Source: G965216905 sp965216905
GTDB taxonomy: Bacteria > Actinomycetota > Acidimicrobiia > Spongiisociales > ZC4RG35
Length of the DNA stretch: 64,000 bases
NCBI GenBank assembly: GCA_965216905.1
Contig: OZ244213.1
Span: 3,417,301-3,481,300, forward strand
Reading direction: 5' to 3'
Shown here: positions 41,766-51,389 of the stretch, piece by piece
Position numbering within the stretch: the stretch's first letter is position 1
Layout of the letters: every line of letters starts with the position of its first letter
Program-made: the position numbers and the translations under genes
Notes under the pieces: model-generated
Seen by the model: only the letters and a program-made list of their open reading frames with translations
Database searches by the model: none
Told to the model about the DNA's origin: nothing

Positions 41766-44369
41766 TCAGCCGGCGGTCGGAACCTCGTAGGTGAGGATCA
41801 GCCGGGGCGCCTTCGACGAAGAACCCTCGAACGACTCGGCCGTCCGCCGACCCGACCCCTCGATCAAGAACACCAACGCATTCCCCGAACGCCAACCCTC
41901 CCGACCCACGATCTCGGACACCACCGACGACAGATCCGGACTCCGCTGACCCGACCCCGACTCCCCCACCGTCGACCACACCGGCGGCGACCACCCCACC
42001 GACGACTCGGTCACCACCCGATCGGCAATGTCGCCGGCGACCGTCGAGAACGTCGCTCCATCGTCCGAGGCTTCGCCGCGGATGAGGAGTGACACCGGAC
42101 CGTCACCGACCTCGTCGACCGTGAACTGAACCACCGCCGATGTGATGGTGGAGTGCCGAGGGACCGGCACGTCGACGAAGCGAATACCGACCGTCTGCGG
42201 ATTGCGATCCTCGGCGAGCTCGAGATCCGACGACGTGACATACATCGAGCCGGAGACCGCCGACTCGGCATCGTCACTGCCGGCCGTCACCGTGAGGGTC
42301 ACGGTCTGCTCCTCCGGCTCGGGCGGTGGCGGCTTGGGTGGTGGCGGTTCCGGTGGTGAGGACTCGGCTCGGTAGGTGAGGATCAGCCGGGGCGCCTTCG
42401 AAGAAGAACCCTCGAACGACTCGGCCGTCCGCCGACCCGACCCCTCGATCAAGAACACCAACGCATTCCCCGAACGCCAACCCTCCCGACCCACGATCTC
42501 GGACACCACCGACGACAGATCCGGACTCCGCTGACCCGACCCCGACTCCCCCACCGTCGACCACACCGGCGGCGACCACCCCACCGACGACTCGGTCGTG
42601 GCCCGCCCCGACACATCGCCCACCGACGACGAGAAACCCTCCGCATCATCGGACGCCTGCCCCCGCACCACCAACGACGCCGAACCCGACGACACCTCAT
42701 CGGTCGTGAACTGCAAGAACGCCGACTCGATCACCGCATCACGAGGCACCGGCACATCGGTGAACCGCACCCCCACCTTCTGCGCCGAGCCATCCACCAC
42801 CAGCTCCAGGTCGGACGAGTTCCCATACACCTGCCCCGACCCACGCTCCTCCACATCATCAGCACCCCGCCGGACCGGCACATCCACACCCACCACATCC
42901 GACACCGGTGGTGAGGACTCGGCTCGGTAGGTGAGGATCAGCCGGGGCGCCTTCGAAGAAGAACCCTCGAACGACTCGGCCGTCCGCCGACCCGACCCCT
43001 CGATCAAGAACACCAACGCATTCCCCGAACGCCAACCCTCCCGACCCACGATCTCGGACACCACCGACGACAGATCCGGACTCCGCTGACCCGACCCCGA
43101 CTCCCCCACCGTCGACCACACCGGCGGCGACCACCCCACCGACGACTCGGTCGTGGCCCGCCCCGACACATCGCCCACCGACGACGAGAAACCCTCCGCA
43201 TCATCGGACGCCTGCCCCCGCACCACCAACGACGCCGAACCCGACGACACCTCATCGGTCGTGAACTGCAAGAACGCCGACTCGATCACCGCATCACGAG
43301 GCACCGGCACATCGGTGAACCGCACCCCCACCTTCTGCGCCGAGCCATCCACCACCAGCTCCAGGTCGGACGAGTTCCCATACACCTGCCCCGACCCACG
43401 CTCCTCCACATCATCAGCACCCCGCCGGACCGGCACATCCACACCCACCACATCCGACACCGGCGGTGGCGATGGCGGTTCGCCACAGTCGTCGACACCG
43501 TCGTCGCGCACACCGCCGTCGACGTCCAGAAACTGCCACGAGTAATGCCCGTCACCCAGCCGGAGGTCGAGCAAACCGTGGTCGACCACCCGACGCTCGC
43601 TGTTGTCAGCAACCCCGGTGAACTCGCGCAACCAGATTCCACCCGTTCCCACGACGAAGAGTCGGGGTCCATCGGATGAAGCGACCCCGTCGGGCGTCTG
43701 CGGCGCGAATCGTTCGTACGAGTGCTCGTGACCGGAGAGGATGAGGTCGGCGCCGGCTGCGGCGAGCTGCTCCCACAGGGGGCGAACGTCTTCGTCGGCT
43801 CCGTATCGGCCGGACGAGAACCGCGGATGGTGCATCGATGCCAGAAGGCAGGTCTGCGGGTTCGCCGCCAAGTCGGCCGCGAGCCAGCGGCCCTGCGGGG
43901 AAGTGCGATCACATCCCCCGATTTCGTCGCAGTTGCTGTTCAGGACGACAAGGTGCCATGCCCCGAGATCGAGTGAGTAATAGCCCTCACCCTGGCGCCC
44001 AGCCGCCGAGCCGAAGTACCGGAAGTAGGGCTCGGCACCGGGGGTGAGATACTCGTGGTTACCAGGCGTCGGGCGGGTGATCGACCGATGCCTGCCCCAG
44101 GTCGGGTCGTAGCAGTCGGAGAACTCCGCGGTGGTTCCCTCGTCGTAGGCGAGGTCACCGAGTGCCAACACCAGTGCCGGATCGATCTGGTCGATGAGCG
44201 AGGCTGTCTGCTCATCGGCGGGCGAGTCGCAGTGGGCGATATCGCCGGCCGCGACCACCCGGACCTCGCCTGGCTCAACCGCCGACGCTGGAAACGGCGG
44301 CACGGACGGCGTGGCCGCACTCGACAGCAGGAGCGCCGATGCCAGCAGCGCCGTCGTTGCAATGGTCAA
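41766..44369 (-). CDS. Secreted metallophosphatase with three long C-terminal repeats
   Basis: 867 residues. A signal peptide (ALLASALLLSSAATP) precedes a calcineurin-like phosphoesterase domain (~35-280) with all metal motifs: AAGDIAHCD, LGDLAYD, GNHEYL, MHHPRFSSG and GHEHSYER. A Pro-rich linker leads to three ~185-residue beta-rich domains of the DNRLRE/carbohydrate-module type (each ending SKAPRLILTY). The first two are almost identical; the third has a divergent N-terminal half. Start is TTG 44369 with GAGGGG upstream. Probable cell-surface phosphatase; substrate unknown. Confidence 0.85.
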   Translation of the reverse strand: MTIATTALLASALLLSSAATPSVPPFPASAVEPGEVRVVAAGDIAHCDSPADEQTASLIDQIDPALVLALGDLAYDEGTTAEFSDCYDPTWGRHRSITRPTPGNHEYLTPGAEPYFRYFGSAAGRQGEGYYSLDLGAWHLVVLNSNCDEIGGCDRTSPQGRWLAADLAANPQTCLLASMHHPRFSSGRYGADEDVRPLWEQLAAAGADLILSGHEHSYERFAPQTPDGVASSDGPRLFVVGTGGIWLREFTGVADNSERRVVDHGLLDLRLGDGHYSWQFLDVDGGVRDDGVDDCGEPPSPPPVSDVVGVDVPVRRGADDVEERGSGQVYGNSSDLELVVDGSAQKVGVRFTDVPVPRDAVIESAFLQFTTDEVSSGSASLVVRGQASDDAEGFSSSVGDVSGRATTESSVGWSPPVWSTVGESGSGQRSPDLSSVVSEIVGREGWRSGNALVFLIEGSGRRTAESFEGSSSKAPRLILTYRAESSPPVSDVVGVDVPVRRGADDVEERGSGQVYGNSSDLELVVDGSAQKVGVRFTDVPVPRDAVIESAFLQFTTDEVSSGSASLVVRGQASDDAEGFSSSVGDVSGRATTESSVGWSPPVWSTVGESGSGQRSPDLSSVVSEIVGREGWRSGNALVFLIEGSGRRTAESFEGSSSKAPRLILTYRAESSPPEPPPPKPPPPEPEEQTVTLTVTAGSDDAESAVSGSMYVTSSDLELAEDRNPQTVGIRFVDVPVPRHSTITSAVVQFTVDEVGDGPVSLLIRGEASDDGATFSTVAGDIADRVVTESSVGWSPPVWSTVGESGSGQRSPDLSSVVSEIVGREGWRSGNALVFLIEGSGRRTAESFEGSSSKAPRLILTYEVPTAG
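41787..43462 (-). repeat. Three intragenic repeats, two near-identical 555-bp units and a mosaic third
   Basis: Units at 42908-43462 and 42353-42907 have a 555-bp period and look base-identical over almost their whole length. The third (41787-42330) is nearly identical to them only over 41789-42009 (one mismatch noticed near 41816) and clearly diverged in the remainder. Confidence 0.9.
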
Positions 44370-44478
44370 GCGGGACCCCTCGTTTCGCGTCGAGCCGGGC
44401 GATGGGACAGGCGTACCTACGATGACCCGGGCCGTCAGTCTGTATCGGCGCCATCTCTCGACGACCGGAGGGCTTTCG

Positions 44479-45462
44479 TCAGGGGCGCCGGTTGTTCACG
44501 CACTCGGCCGAGCCGGAGTCCGGCACCGATCCGTCGATGTCGTGGAACGCCCACCGGTAGCCGTCCGGGGCGAGATCGAGGACCAGAGCGCCGTGCCCAA
44601 GGTGACGGCGTTCGGTGGCCGGTTTGGCGTGGCCGAAGTCGCGCAACCGCGCGCCGCCGGTCCCGACGACGTACAGGGATGTGCCGTCGTCCATCCGGCG
44701 GCCGGCTTCGTCCTGGGGTGCCATCCGTTCATAGGAGTGCTCGTGGCCGGCCAGCACGACGTCGACTCCGCCGGCGACCAGCCGCGACCACACCACATCG
44801 AGGGAACCGGTGTCACCGTGGTGGCCGGAGCTGAACCGGGGATGGTGCGAGAAGGCGAGGATGCATCCTCGGGATCGGGTGGTCAGCTCGTCGTCGAGCC
44901 AGGTGATCTGGGCAGATCCGTCCTCACACCGGTCGCCTTCACGACAGTTGGAATCGATCGACAGAACCGTCCACTCCCCGATCTCGAAGGCGTACCAGCT
45001 CGTGGAGCTGTCCCCGACGTCGGAGCCGAAGCGTCCGAAGTACCCAGCCGCTCCATCGGTTCGCCAGTCGTGGTTACCCGGTGTCGGCCTGACCAAGGGC
45101 TCCAACGGTCCCCACGCCGGCTCCCAACACCGCTCGAAATCGGTGGGCGTACCGTCCGGATAGGCCAGGTCTCCCAACACCAAGATCGCCTCGACGCCCA
45201 AGCCCTCGATCAGGTCGGCCACCGGCTGCACCCCCTCCGAACCGCACACACCGATGTCGCCGACCGCCGCCACTCTCACCGTTTGGGGCGCCGGCCGGGT
45301 GGTCGGAGCCGAGTCCGACACCTCGACGGTGGCCGGGGCCGACGATCGGGTCGGGGTCGCCGTCCCGTCACGGTCGCTAGGGTCGAGCCACCCACCAACC
45401 AGCAGCACCAGTCCCGCCGTGAGAAGGACCCAGCCGACGACCCACACGCCACGGCGGGTCAT
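44479..45462 (-). CDS. Membrane-anchored metallophosphatase
   Basis: 327 residues with an N-terminal hydrophobic helix (VWVVGWVLLTAGLVLLVGG), a Thr/Ser/Pro linker, then a calcineurin-like phosphoesterase domain: AAVGDIGVCG, LGDLAYPDG, GNHDWR, SHHPRFSSG and GHEHSYERM. It is a paralogue of the catalytic domain at 43500-44300 but has no C-terminal repeats and uses an uncleaved anchor. The ATG at 45462 sits 1 nt after the cdd stop. Natural substrate not inferable. Confidence 0.85.
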   Translation of the reverse strand: MTRRGVWVVGWVLLTAGLVLLVGGWLDPSDRDGTATPTRSSAPATVEVSDSAPTTRPAPQTVRVAAVGDIGVCGSEGVQPVADLIEGLGVEAILVLGDLAYPDGTPTDFERCWEPAWGPLEPLVRPTPGNHDWRTDGAAGYFGRFGSDVGDSSTSWYAFEIGEWTVLSIDSNCREGDRCEDGSAQITWLDDELTTRSRGCILAFSHHPRFSSGHHGDTGSLDVVWSRLVAGGVDVVLAGHEHSYERMAPQDEAGRRMDDGTSLYVVGTGGARLRDFGHAKPATERRHLGHGALVLDLAPDGYRWAFHDIDGSVPDSGSAECVNNRRP

Positions 45463-45463
45463 C

Positions 45464-45859
45464 TCAGAAGGAGAAGCGATGCGGTAGCAGGTCGTCGAGA
45501 CCGTACCGGGCGGTTCCCCCCTCGGCCGTGGCCACGACGATTCGTTCGACGTCGAACTCACTCATGATCTGGCGGCATCTGCCACAAGGATGCGCTCCTT
45601 CCAGATCGACGGCGTCCAGACAGGCCACCGCCAGCACCGCAATGGCACGCACGCCTTGGCTGACGGCGTAGTTGATCGCGTTGGCCTCGGCACACTGCGA
45701 GACCGGGTACGAGGCGTTCTCGACGTTGGCGGACGTGAAGACCCGGCCATCCGAAGACCGCAGGGCGGCCCCGACGCGGAAGCCCGAGTACGGGGCGTAG
45801 GCCGACAGCGCAGCTTCTCGGGCAGCCTCGACCAGGGACTGGTCGCCGGTTTCAGACAT
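45464..45859 (-). CDS. cdd: Cytidine deaminase
   Basis: A 131-residue tetrameric-type cytidine deaminase converting (deoxy)cytidine to (deoxy)uridine. Zinc ligands C56 (with catalytic E58 in CAEANA), C92 and C95 (PCGRCRQ) are all present, and NVENASYP lies just before. It starts 8 nt inside the ftsY 3' end. With deoA, deoB and upp elsewhere in the window it completes a pyrimidine salvage set. Confidence 0.95.
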   Translation of the reverse strand: MSETGDQSLVEAAREAALSAYAPYSGFRVGAALRSSDGRVFTSANVENASYPVSQCAEANAINYAVSQGVRAIAVLAVACLDAVDLEGAHPCGRCRQIMSEFDVERIVVATAEGGTARYGLDDLLPHRFSF

Positions 45860-46883
45860 CGGCCAAGAGCGCGTCGACGAACGACTCCGGCTCGAACGGG
45901 ATGAGATCTTCGATGCCCTCCCCCACGCCGATCAGCTTGACGGGAACGCCGAGCTGCTCCTCGATCGCCACCACCACCCCGCCCTTGGCCGTGCCGTCCA
46001 GCTTGGTCAAGACGATCCCGGTCACCGACGCCGTCTCTGCGAAGCTCCGAGCCTGGGCGATGCCGTTCTGACCGGCGGTTGCATCGAGCACGAGCAGCAC
46101 CTCTCCGATCGCCCCCGCTTCTCGCTCCAGCACCCGGCGGATCTTGCCGAGTTCCTCCATGAGGTTCCGCTTCGCATGGAGTCGGCCGGCGGTGTCGACG
46201 ATCACCACATCGTTCGCTCGGGCCCTGGCGGCGGAGAGGGCATCGAAGGCGACCGCGGCAGGGTCGGCTCCGGCCTGACCGCCCACCATGTCGATTCCGA
46301 CACGATCGGCCCAGGTCCGCAATTGGGTGTCGGCCGCCGCCCGGAACGTGTCGGCGGCCCCCAAGAGTGGGCTCCGTCCCTCCGATCGCAGGCGATGGGA
46401 GATCTTGCCGATCGAGGTCGTCTTCCCGGTCCCGTTCACGCCGACCACCAGAATCACCGCAGGCTCCCCTCGAAGTGTCAACGATCGGGTCCGCCCCGAC
46501 AACACACCCAGCAGCTCGTCGCGCAGGAAGGTCTTGGCCTGTTCGACTCCTTCGGGCGTACGCTCACGAACTCGGTCGACGATGGCGGTCGATGCCTCGA
46601 CACCGACGTCCGATGCGATCAGCGCCTCTTCGAGGTCGTTCCACAGCTCCTCATCCACCCTTCCGCGACCGAAGACGGTCCGGAGGGATCCACCGAGCGC
46701 CTCTCTCGACCTGGCCAACCGGTCTCGCAACGGGGATGTGACCAAGGTGCCGGCGCTCCCCGATCGAGCGCTCGCCACCTCCTGCTCGATCGAGCCGGGC
46801 CGTCGAGTGACGAAGAAGAAGATCACCGCGCCGAGAACCACCAGGACAACGAGCGCCAGGGCGGCAATTTCGGGAACCGTCAT
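45852..46883 (-). CDS. ftsY: Signal recognition particle receptor FtsY
   Basis: A 343-residue SRP GTPase that docks Ffh-ribosome complexes at the membrane. It starts with a transmembrane helix (ALVVLVVLGAVIFFFVT) rather than the long acidic region of E. coli FtsY, as in other actinobacteria. G motifs: GVNGTGKTTSIGK, DTFRAAA, DTAGRLH, LTKLDGTAKGG and GVGEGIEDL. ATG 46883 chosen for the membrane helix position; an earlier in-frame codon is at 46913. smc lies upstream on the same strand, the usual smc-ftsY order, with one membrane gene between. Confidence 0.95.
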   Translation of the reverse strand: MTVPEIAALALVVLVVLGAVIFFFVTRRPGSIEQEVASARSGSAGTLVTSPLRDRLARSREALGGSLRTVFGRGRVDEELWNDLEEALIASDVGVEASTAIVDRVRERTPEGVEQAKTFLRDELLGVLSGRTRSLTLRGEPAVILVVGVNGTGKTTSIGKISHRLRSEGRSPLLGAADTFRAAADTQLRTWADRVGIDMVGGQAGADPAAVAFDALSAARARANDVVIVDTAGRLHAKRNLMEELGKIRRVLEREAGAIGEVLLVLDATAGQNGIAQARSFAETASVTGIVLTKLDGTAKGGVVVAIEEQLGVPVKLIGVGEGIEDLIPFEPESFVDALLADV

Positions 46884-46977
46884 CTCCAGGACGGTAGCGC
46901 TGAACGGAACCATTCCGACGCGGGCGAGGCGTCCGGATCCGACGTCGGGCCGGGGTGAGAGGGCCGACCGAGTGGCC

Positions 46978-47508
46978 TCACCCGGCCAGCACGATCAGAC
47001 CGACCGCGCTGGCGGCGAAGGCCATGGCGAACATCGCAACGAGGATCTCGAGCCGACGGCAGAACCCGGGATAGCCGGCCCGGTATCCCGGTTCGAGAAT
47101 CTTTGCGGCCGGAACTGCCTCGTCGAGGAGCGGCAGTCCACCGATCGGATGGATCGCCGCCACGATGTTGGAGCGGGTCCAATACCCCTGCAAGTGGCGG
47201 GCTTGATCCTGGATGAAGATCCGCAGATACCAGCACAGCGCCATCCCGACGAGACTCACCGCGATCACGACGAACTCGAACCCTCGGTCATCCCGCGGGC
47301 TCTCGGAGACACGGAACTGGAATGCCAGTAGTCCGGCGCACACGGTGAGGATCCAGGCGGTCACCGTCCACAGCCGTTGCTTCACCGTTCCCGCCACGTT
47401 CTCGTAGAACTCGAGGATCTGGAACGCTTCGCTCGGCTCGAGGCCCTCGATCGAGGATTGGGTTTCCGGCCGCAGTACCACCGTGAGGGTGAATCTAGCG
47501 AGGACCAC
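46978..47508 (-). CDS. Hypothetical three-helix membrane protein
   Basis: 176 residues with hydrophobic segments near 46-62, 80-98 and 150-172, and a soluble N-terminal ~40 residues (SSIEGLEPSEAFQILEFYENV). I do not recognise a family. The start could be GTG 47508 or a GTG nine codons later. It lies between smc and ftsY on the same strand, 81 nt after smc ends, so it may be part of that unit. Confidence 0.6.
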   Translation of the reverse strand: MVLARFTLTVVLRPETQSSIEGLEPSEAFQILEFYENVAGTVKQRLWTVTAWILTVCAGLLAFQFRVSESPRDDRGFEFVVIAVSLVGMALCWYLRIFIQDQARHLQGYWTRSNIVAAIHPIGGLPLLDEAVPAAKILEPGYRAGYPGFCRRLEILVAMFAMAFAASAVGLIVLAG

Positions 47509-47589
47509 CCGAGCGAGCGCTCGTCATTGGTCGGGGCGGCGCGGCGCCTGGAACGGGAACGACCACCGCTCGACTCCGAAGCGGCCGGA

Positions 47590-50500
47590 TCAGATCTCGA
47601 CCACGGCCTCTGTCAGCGCCTTCGCCACCACCGTCGACGAACCACCGGGCTCCATGGTGACGCCATACAGCACATCGGCCGCCTCCATCGTCTGCTGCTG
47701 ATGGGTCACCACCACCAGCTGGGCATCCGACCGGAAGGACTCGACGAGCCGAAGGAAGCGCCGCAGGTTGGCATCGTCCAACGCCGCCTCCACCTCGTCG
47801 AGCACATAGAACGGAGATGGCCGCGCTCGGAACACCGAGAACAGGAACGCCAGTGCGGCCAGGGAACGTTCCCCACCGGAGAGGAGCGACATCTTGGCGA
47901 CCTTCTTTCCGAGCGGCTGTGCCTCGATCTCAACCCCGGATCCGAGGGGATCGTCGGGATCGGCGAGTCGCAGGCGCCCGCGGCCACCGGGGAACAGCAC
48001 GGTGAAATGCTCCTCGAAGGCGGCCGCCGCCTCCTGGTAGGCGGCCAGGAAACGCTGTTCGATCTCCTCGTCGAGTGCCGAGATCACCGACCGCAGTTCA
48101 CTTCGAGCGGACTCCAGGTCGTCGAGCTGTCCGGTCAGGAACTCGTACCGTTCGGACTTCTCGGCGTACTCCTCGGCGGCGAGCGGGTTGATGGGCCCCA
48201 TCCGTCGCAGCTCGGCCTCGACCCGACGAAGCTCCGCCTCCGCATCGGGGGTCTCGATCTCGGGCGCCGGAGCGGCTTTGGCGATCTGCTCGTCCACGTC
48301 GAGGTCCCGGCGAAGCCCTTCGGCGATCGACTCGGCCCGTACTCGCAACTCGGCCAGCTCGACCGACAGGTCGGACGAGCGCGACCGACACTCGGCCACC
48401 TCTTGGCGAAGCCGCTCCTCGGTTGCCTGCACCACCCCGATCCGGCTACCGGTGGTGCCGGCCCTCACCCGGAGCTCCGCTTGCCGCGTTCGCAGCGCCT
48501 CGATCTGGGCGCGCACACCCTCGACGGCTCGACGGGTCCACCCGTCGATCTGTTCGAGCCGGCGGATCCGAGCCGGGTCGATGGTCGATGTCTCCTCACC
48601 GGCGATCGCCGCGGCGATGGCGTGCAGCCGTCGTTGGATCATGCCGGTCCGGTCGTCGACGGCACGCACCTCCGTGGACGCCTCCTGCCACGTGGCCCGT
48701 GCTTGCTCTCGTTGCGTCCCGATCGTTCGGCGGCGCTCGACCAACTGCTCCCACGCCCGCTGGCGTTCGGCCTCCTCGCCTTCGAGCGCAGCCAGTCGTT
48801 CCACGAGGCGTGTCCGAGCCGTCGCCCGCTCGGTGGCCGCGTCGTGGAGGGCCACCGCCCGCTGGTCGAGGGCGGTCAGGTCGTGGTCGGCGGACTCGAT
48901 CATCCGGTCGAGACGTGCCATCGCCTCGGAGGCCCCCGCCACCCGGGTCTCCAAAGCCTCCAGCGCTTCGAGCGTTCGACGTTCCAGGGACCGGGCATCG
49001 TCGAACTCTCGTCGTCGCTGATTCGCCAGGCTCTCCAGGCGGGCGTGGTCGCGCTCGGCCGTCTCGGCAGCAACTGCCGCCGCTTCCAGCATGGCCGGTG
49101 TGGCGCCATCCGGGTGGGCCACGCGGATCCCATGCCGCGTGACCAGATCCCCTTCGGTGGTGACGAGCCGCAGTTCCGGCACCTCGCGGACGATTCGCAG
49201 GGCGAGACTCCACGAGGCGGTCAGCATCACGTCACCCAACAGGGCGGTCGCCACCGTGCGGTCGGCAGCGGGCCCCAGGAGATCGATCAGCCGCTCGGCC
49301 CCCAGCTCGGCCGCACGGGCACAGAGCACGCCGAGCTCGGCGGAGCCCGGCTTCGGAGCGGTCGCCACCATCGGCACGCCCCCCCTGCCCTCGCCCTTCA
49401 GGGTCTCGACAACCCCCACCATTGCCGCGTCCCCGTCGAAACAGATGGCGTCGGCCCACGGGCCGAGGGCGGCATCGACCGCCTGGGCGAGGTCGGGAGA
49501 GACATCGAGACGTCCGACCACCGAGCCTCGTGCACCGTTCGCCGACTCCGCCAGGCTCCGAGCGCGGGGATCGGCCAGACCGGCGGCCGCCTCTTCCAGG
49601 CCTGCCAGCCGCGCCCGCGCCCCCGCCACCGCTACTGCGGCGTCGTCGCGTCGCCGCTCGATCTCCTCCCAAGCCGCCTGGCTGCGGCTGCGAGCCTCCG
49701 TGGCGGCCTGGTATGCGGACTGGGCCGGCCCGAGCTCGACATCGAGCGTGCGGATCTCTTCGTTGATCCGATCCCGTTCTTCCTGCTCGCGCCGGCGACG
49801 TTCCGTGAGCGCCTCTCGGCGACGTTCGACGTCGTCGATCTCACGCTCGTCGCGGGCGGCAGCGGCGTCCAAACTGCGCAGATTCCCCCGGACCACGGCC
49901 ACCGCGCCCTCGCTGCTCATCGACTCCTGGTCGGCCAGCGAACGTTCCTCATCCTCGAGGGCCCGGAAGCGGCGCTCCGACGTGTCGGCGGCTTGCACGA
50001 GACCGGGCCGGGCGTCGACCAGCCGGTCGAGTTCTCGACTCAGCTCCGCTCGTTCCTCCTCCAGGTCTCGCAGACGGTCCCCGGCGCCTTCCATCCTGGC
50101 GCGAGCGGACCGGGCACGTTCATGGGCGACCGAGCCGATGCGGCGGAGCCGCTCGGCCGTGGTCTCGAGCCGAGCGGCCGCCGAGCCGTCCCGGTCGAGC
50201 AGTGCTCCGACCTCCCCGGCCGCGTCGCGGAGAATCGCCAGCGCCGCACTCGCCTCCTGGAGTTCGGCATCGCCGCCGACCACCCGATGTTCCAACTCGA
50301 GCATCTCCGAGTCGATGTGCGAGACCCGCGAGTCGATGGCGCGCAGTTCCGAGCCCGCCACGTGGAGACGCAGCGACCGCGCCAGGCCGGCCACTTCCTC
50401 GTACCGGTTGGCGGCATCCGCCTGGCGTTTCAGCGGTCGCATCTGTCGTTTCAACTCGCCGAGCAGGTCCGTCAGCCGGGTCACGTCACCGTCGGTGCGC

Positions 50501-51045
50501 TCGAGCCGGCGGATCGTCTTCTCCTTGCGGATGCGGTGTTTGAGAATCCCGGCGGCCTCTTCGATGACCGCCCGATGATCCTCCGGCCCGGCGTTCAACA
50601 CCGAATCGATCTGACCCTGACCGATGATGACGTGCTGGGTCTTGCCAACCCCGGAGTCCGACAGCAGGTCTTGGATGTCGAGAAGCCGGCATCCCACCCC
50701 GTTGATCTCGTAGTCCGACGAACCGTCGCGGTAGAGGCGGCGAGTGATGCTGACCTCCGGCAGGTCGATCGCCATCATCCCGGAGCCGTTGTCGAGGACC
50801 AGCGTCACCTCTGCCCGCCCGACTCCCGGCCTCGTGGCGGTGCCGGCGAAGATCACGTCGTCCATGCGGTCGGTCCGTAGCGACTTCGGGGACTGACTGC
50901 CCAGCACCCAGGCCAGCGCGTCGACGATGTTCGACTTGCCCGAGCCGTTCGGACCCACCACCACGGTCAGCCCGGGACGCAACTCGAGACGGGTCCGGTC
51001 GGCAAACGACTTGAACCCTGCGATCTTCAGCGATTTCAGGAACAT
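47590..51045 (-). CDS. smc: Chromosome segregation ATPase SMC
   Basis: 1151 residues, full length. N-terminal Walker A GPNGSGKSNI (31-40), two long coiled-coil arms around a hinge (about 500-660, with GRLDVSPDLAQAVDAALGPW), the ABC signature LLSGGERSLAALAFLF and Walker B FYVLDEVEAALDDANL near the end. It organises and helps separate chromosomes with ScpAB (not in window). The ATG at 51045 has no clear ribosome-binding site; a 10-bp palindrome lies just upstream. Confidence 0.96.
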   Translation of the reverse strand: MFLKSLKIAGFKSFADRTRLELRPGLTVVVGPNGSGKSNIVDALAWVLGSQSPKSLRTDRMDDVIFAGTATRPGVGRAEVTLVLDNGSGMMAIDLPEVSITRRLYRDGSSDYEINGVGCRLLDIQDLLSDSGVGKTQHVIIGQGQIDSVLNAGPEDHRAVIEEAAGILKHRIRKEKTIRRLERTDGDVTRLTDLLGELKRQMRPLKRQADAANRYEEVAGLARSLRLHVAGSELRAIDSRVSHIDSEMLELEHRVVGGDAELQEASAALAILRDAAGEVGALLDRDGSAAARLETTAERLRRIGSVAHERARSARARMEGAGDRLRDLEEERAELSRELDRLVDARPGLVQAADTSERRFRALEDEERSLADQESMSSEGAVAVVRGNLRSLDAAAARDEREIDDVERRREALTERRRREQEERDRINEEIRTLDVELGPAQSAYQAATEARSRSQAAWEEIERRRDDAAVAVAGARARLAGLEEAAAGLADPRARSLAESANGARGSVVGRLDVSPDLAQAVDAALGPWADAICFDGDAAMVGVVETLKGEGRGGVPMVATAPKPGSAELGVLCARAAELGAERLIDLLGPAADRTVATALLGDVMLTASWSLALRIVREVPELRLVTTEGDLVTRHGIRVAHPDGATPAMLEAAAVAAETAERDHARLESLANQRRREFDDARSLERRTLEALEALETRVAGASEAMARLDRMIESADHDLTALDQRAVALHDAATERATARTRLVERLAALEGEEAERQRAWEQLVERRRTIGTQREQARATWQEASTEVRAVDDRTGMIQRRLHAIAAAIAGEETSTIDPARIRRLEQIDGWTRRAVEGVRAQIEALRTRQAELRVRAGTTGSRIGVVQATEERLRQEVAECRSRSSDLSVELAELRVRAESIAEGLRRDLDVDEQIAKAAPAPEIETPDAEAELRRVEAELRRMGPINPLAAEEYAEKSERYEFLTGQLDDLESARSELRSVISALDEEIEQRFLAAYQEAAAAFEEHFTVLFPGGRGRLRLADPDDPLGSGVEIEAQPLGKKVAKMSLLSGGERSLAALAFLFSVFRARPSPFYVLDEVEAALDDANLRRFLRLVESFRSDAQLVVVTHQQQTMEAADVLYGVTMEPGGSSTVVAKALTEAVVEI

Positions 51046-51051
51046 GAATTA

Positions 51052-51061
51052 CACACGTGTG
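51052..51061. promoter_or_regulatory. 10-bp palindrome just before smc
   Basis: CACACGTGTG, perfect, 7-16 nt before the smc ATG in the 71-nt acyP-smc gap, where a ribosome site would normally be. Could be an operator or chance. Confidence 0.3.
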
Positions 51062-51116
51062 ACTCGGTGGGCCAGGTTACTCGGCTCGGCATCGCCGACA
51101 AGCCTTCCCGACGACC

Positions 51117-51389
51117 TCACTGCGCGATCAGGAAGTCCTGGAGATTCGGATCGAGGTCTACCACGGTCGACTCGACTTCGGTGACCGTGGCGTGGGGAGG
51201 ACCGATCCACAACCAGTCGAGGAGTCGGTCGACGGCGGTGTCGACGCCCTGAGCGATCACCTCGACCCGGCCGTCGGGGAGGTTCCTGACCCAGCCGACC
51301 AGGCCCAGTGCCCGGGCGCGCCGCCGGGTCGACTGCCGGAAGGCAACCCCCTGCACGCGCCCGCCGACGAACGCCCGTACCCGGATCAC
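51117..51389 (-). CDS. Acylphosphatase
   Basis: A 90-residue enzyme hydrolysing acyl phosphates. The phosphate-binding loop GRVQGVAFR (Arg18) and catalytic Asn36 in GWVRNLPDGRVEV are intact. The GTG start at 51389 overlaps the mutM stop as GTGA. mutM-acyP-smc is a frequent actinobacterial arrangement; the functional link is unclear. Confidence 0.93.
   Translation of the reverse strand: MIRVRAFVGGRVQGVAFRQSTRRRARALGLVGWVRNLPDGRVEVIAQGVDTAVDRLLDWLWIGPPHATVTEVESTVVDLDPNLQDFLIAQ

Noticed and set aside
42352..43462. Duplicated insertion sequence
   Set aside because: The 555-bp units are coding repeats in frame with the metallophosphatase; no transposase or terminal inverted repeats.
47377..50880. 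A 1167-codon open frame on the plus strand
   Set aside because: It lies antisense to smc, a full-length gene with all motifs. High GC creates long spurious antisense frames; the translation is Arg/Gly/Pro/Leu-rich without domains.
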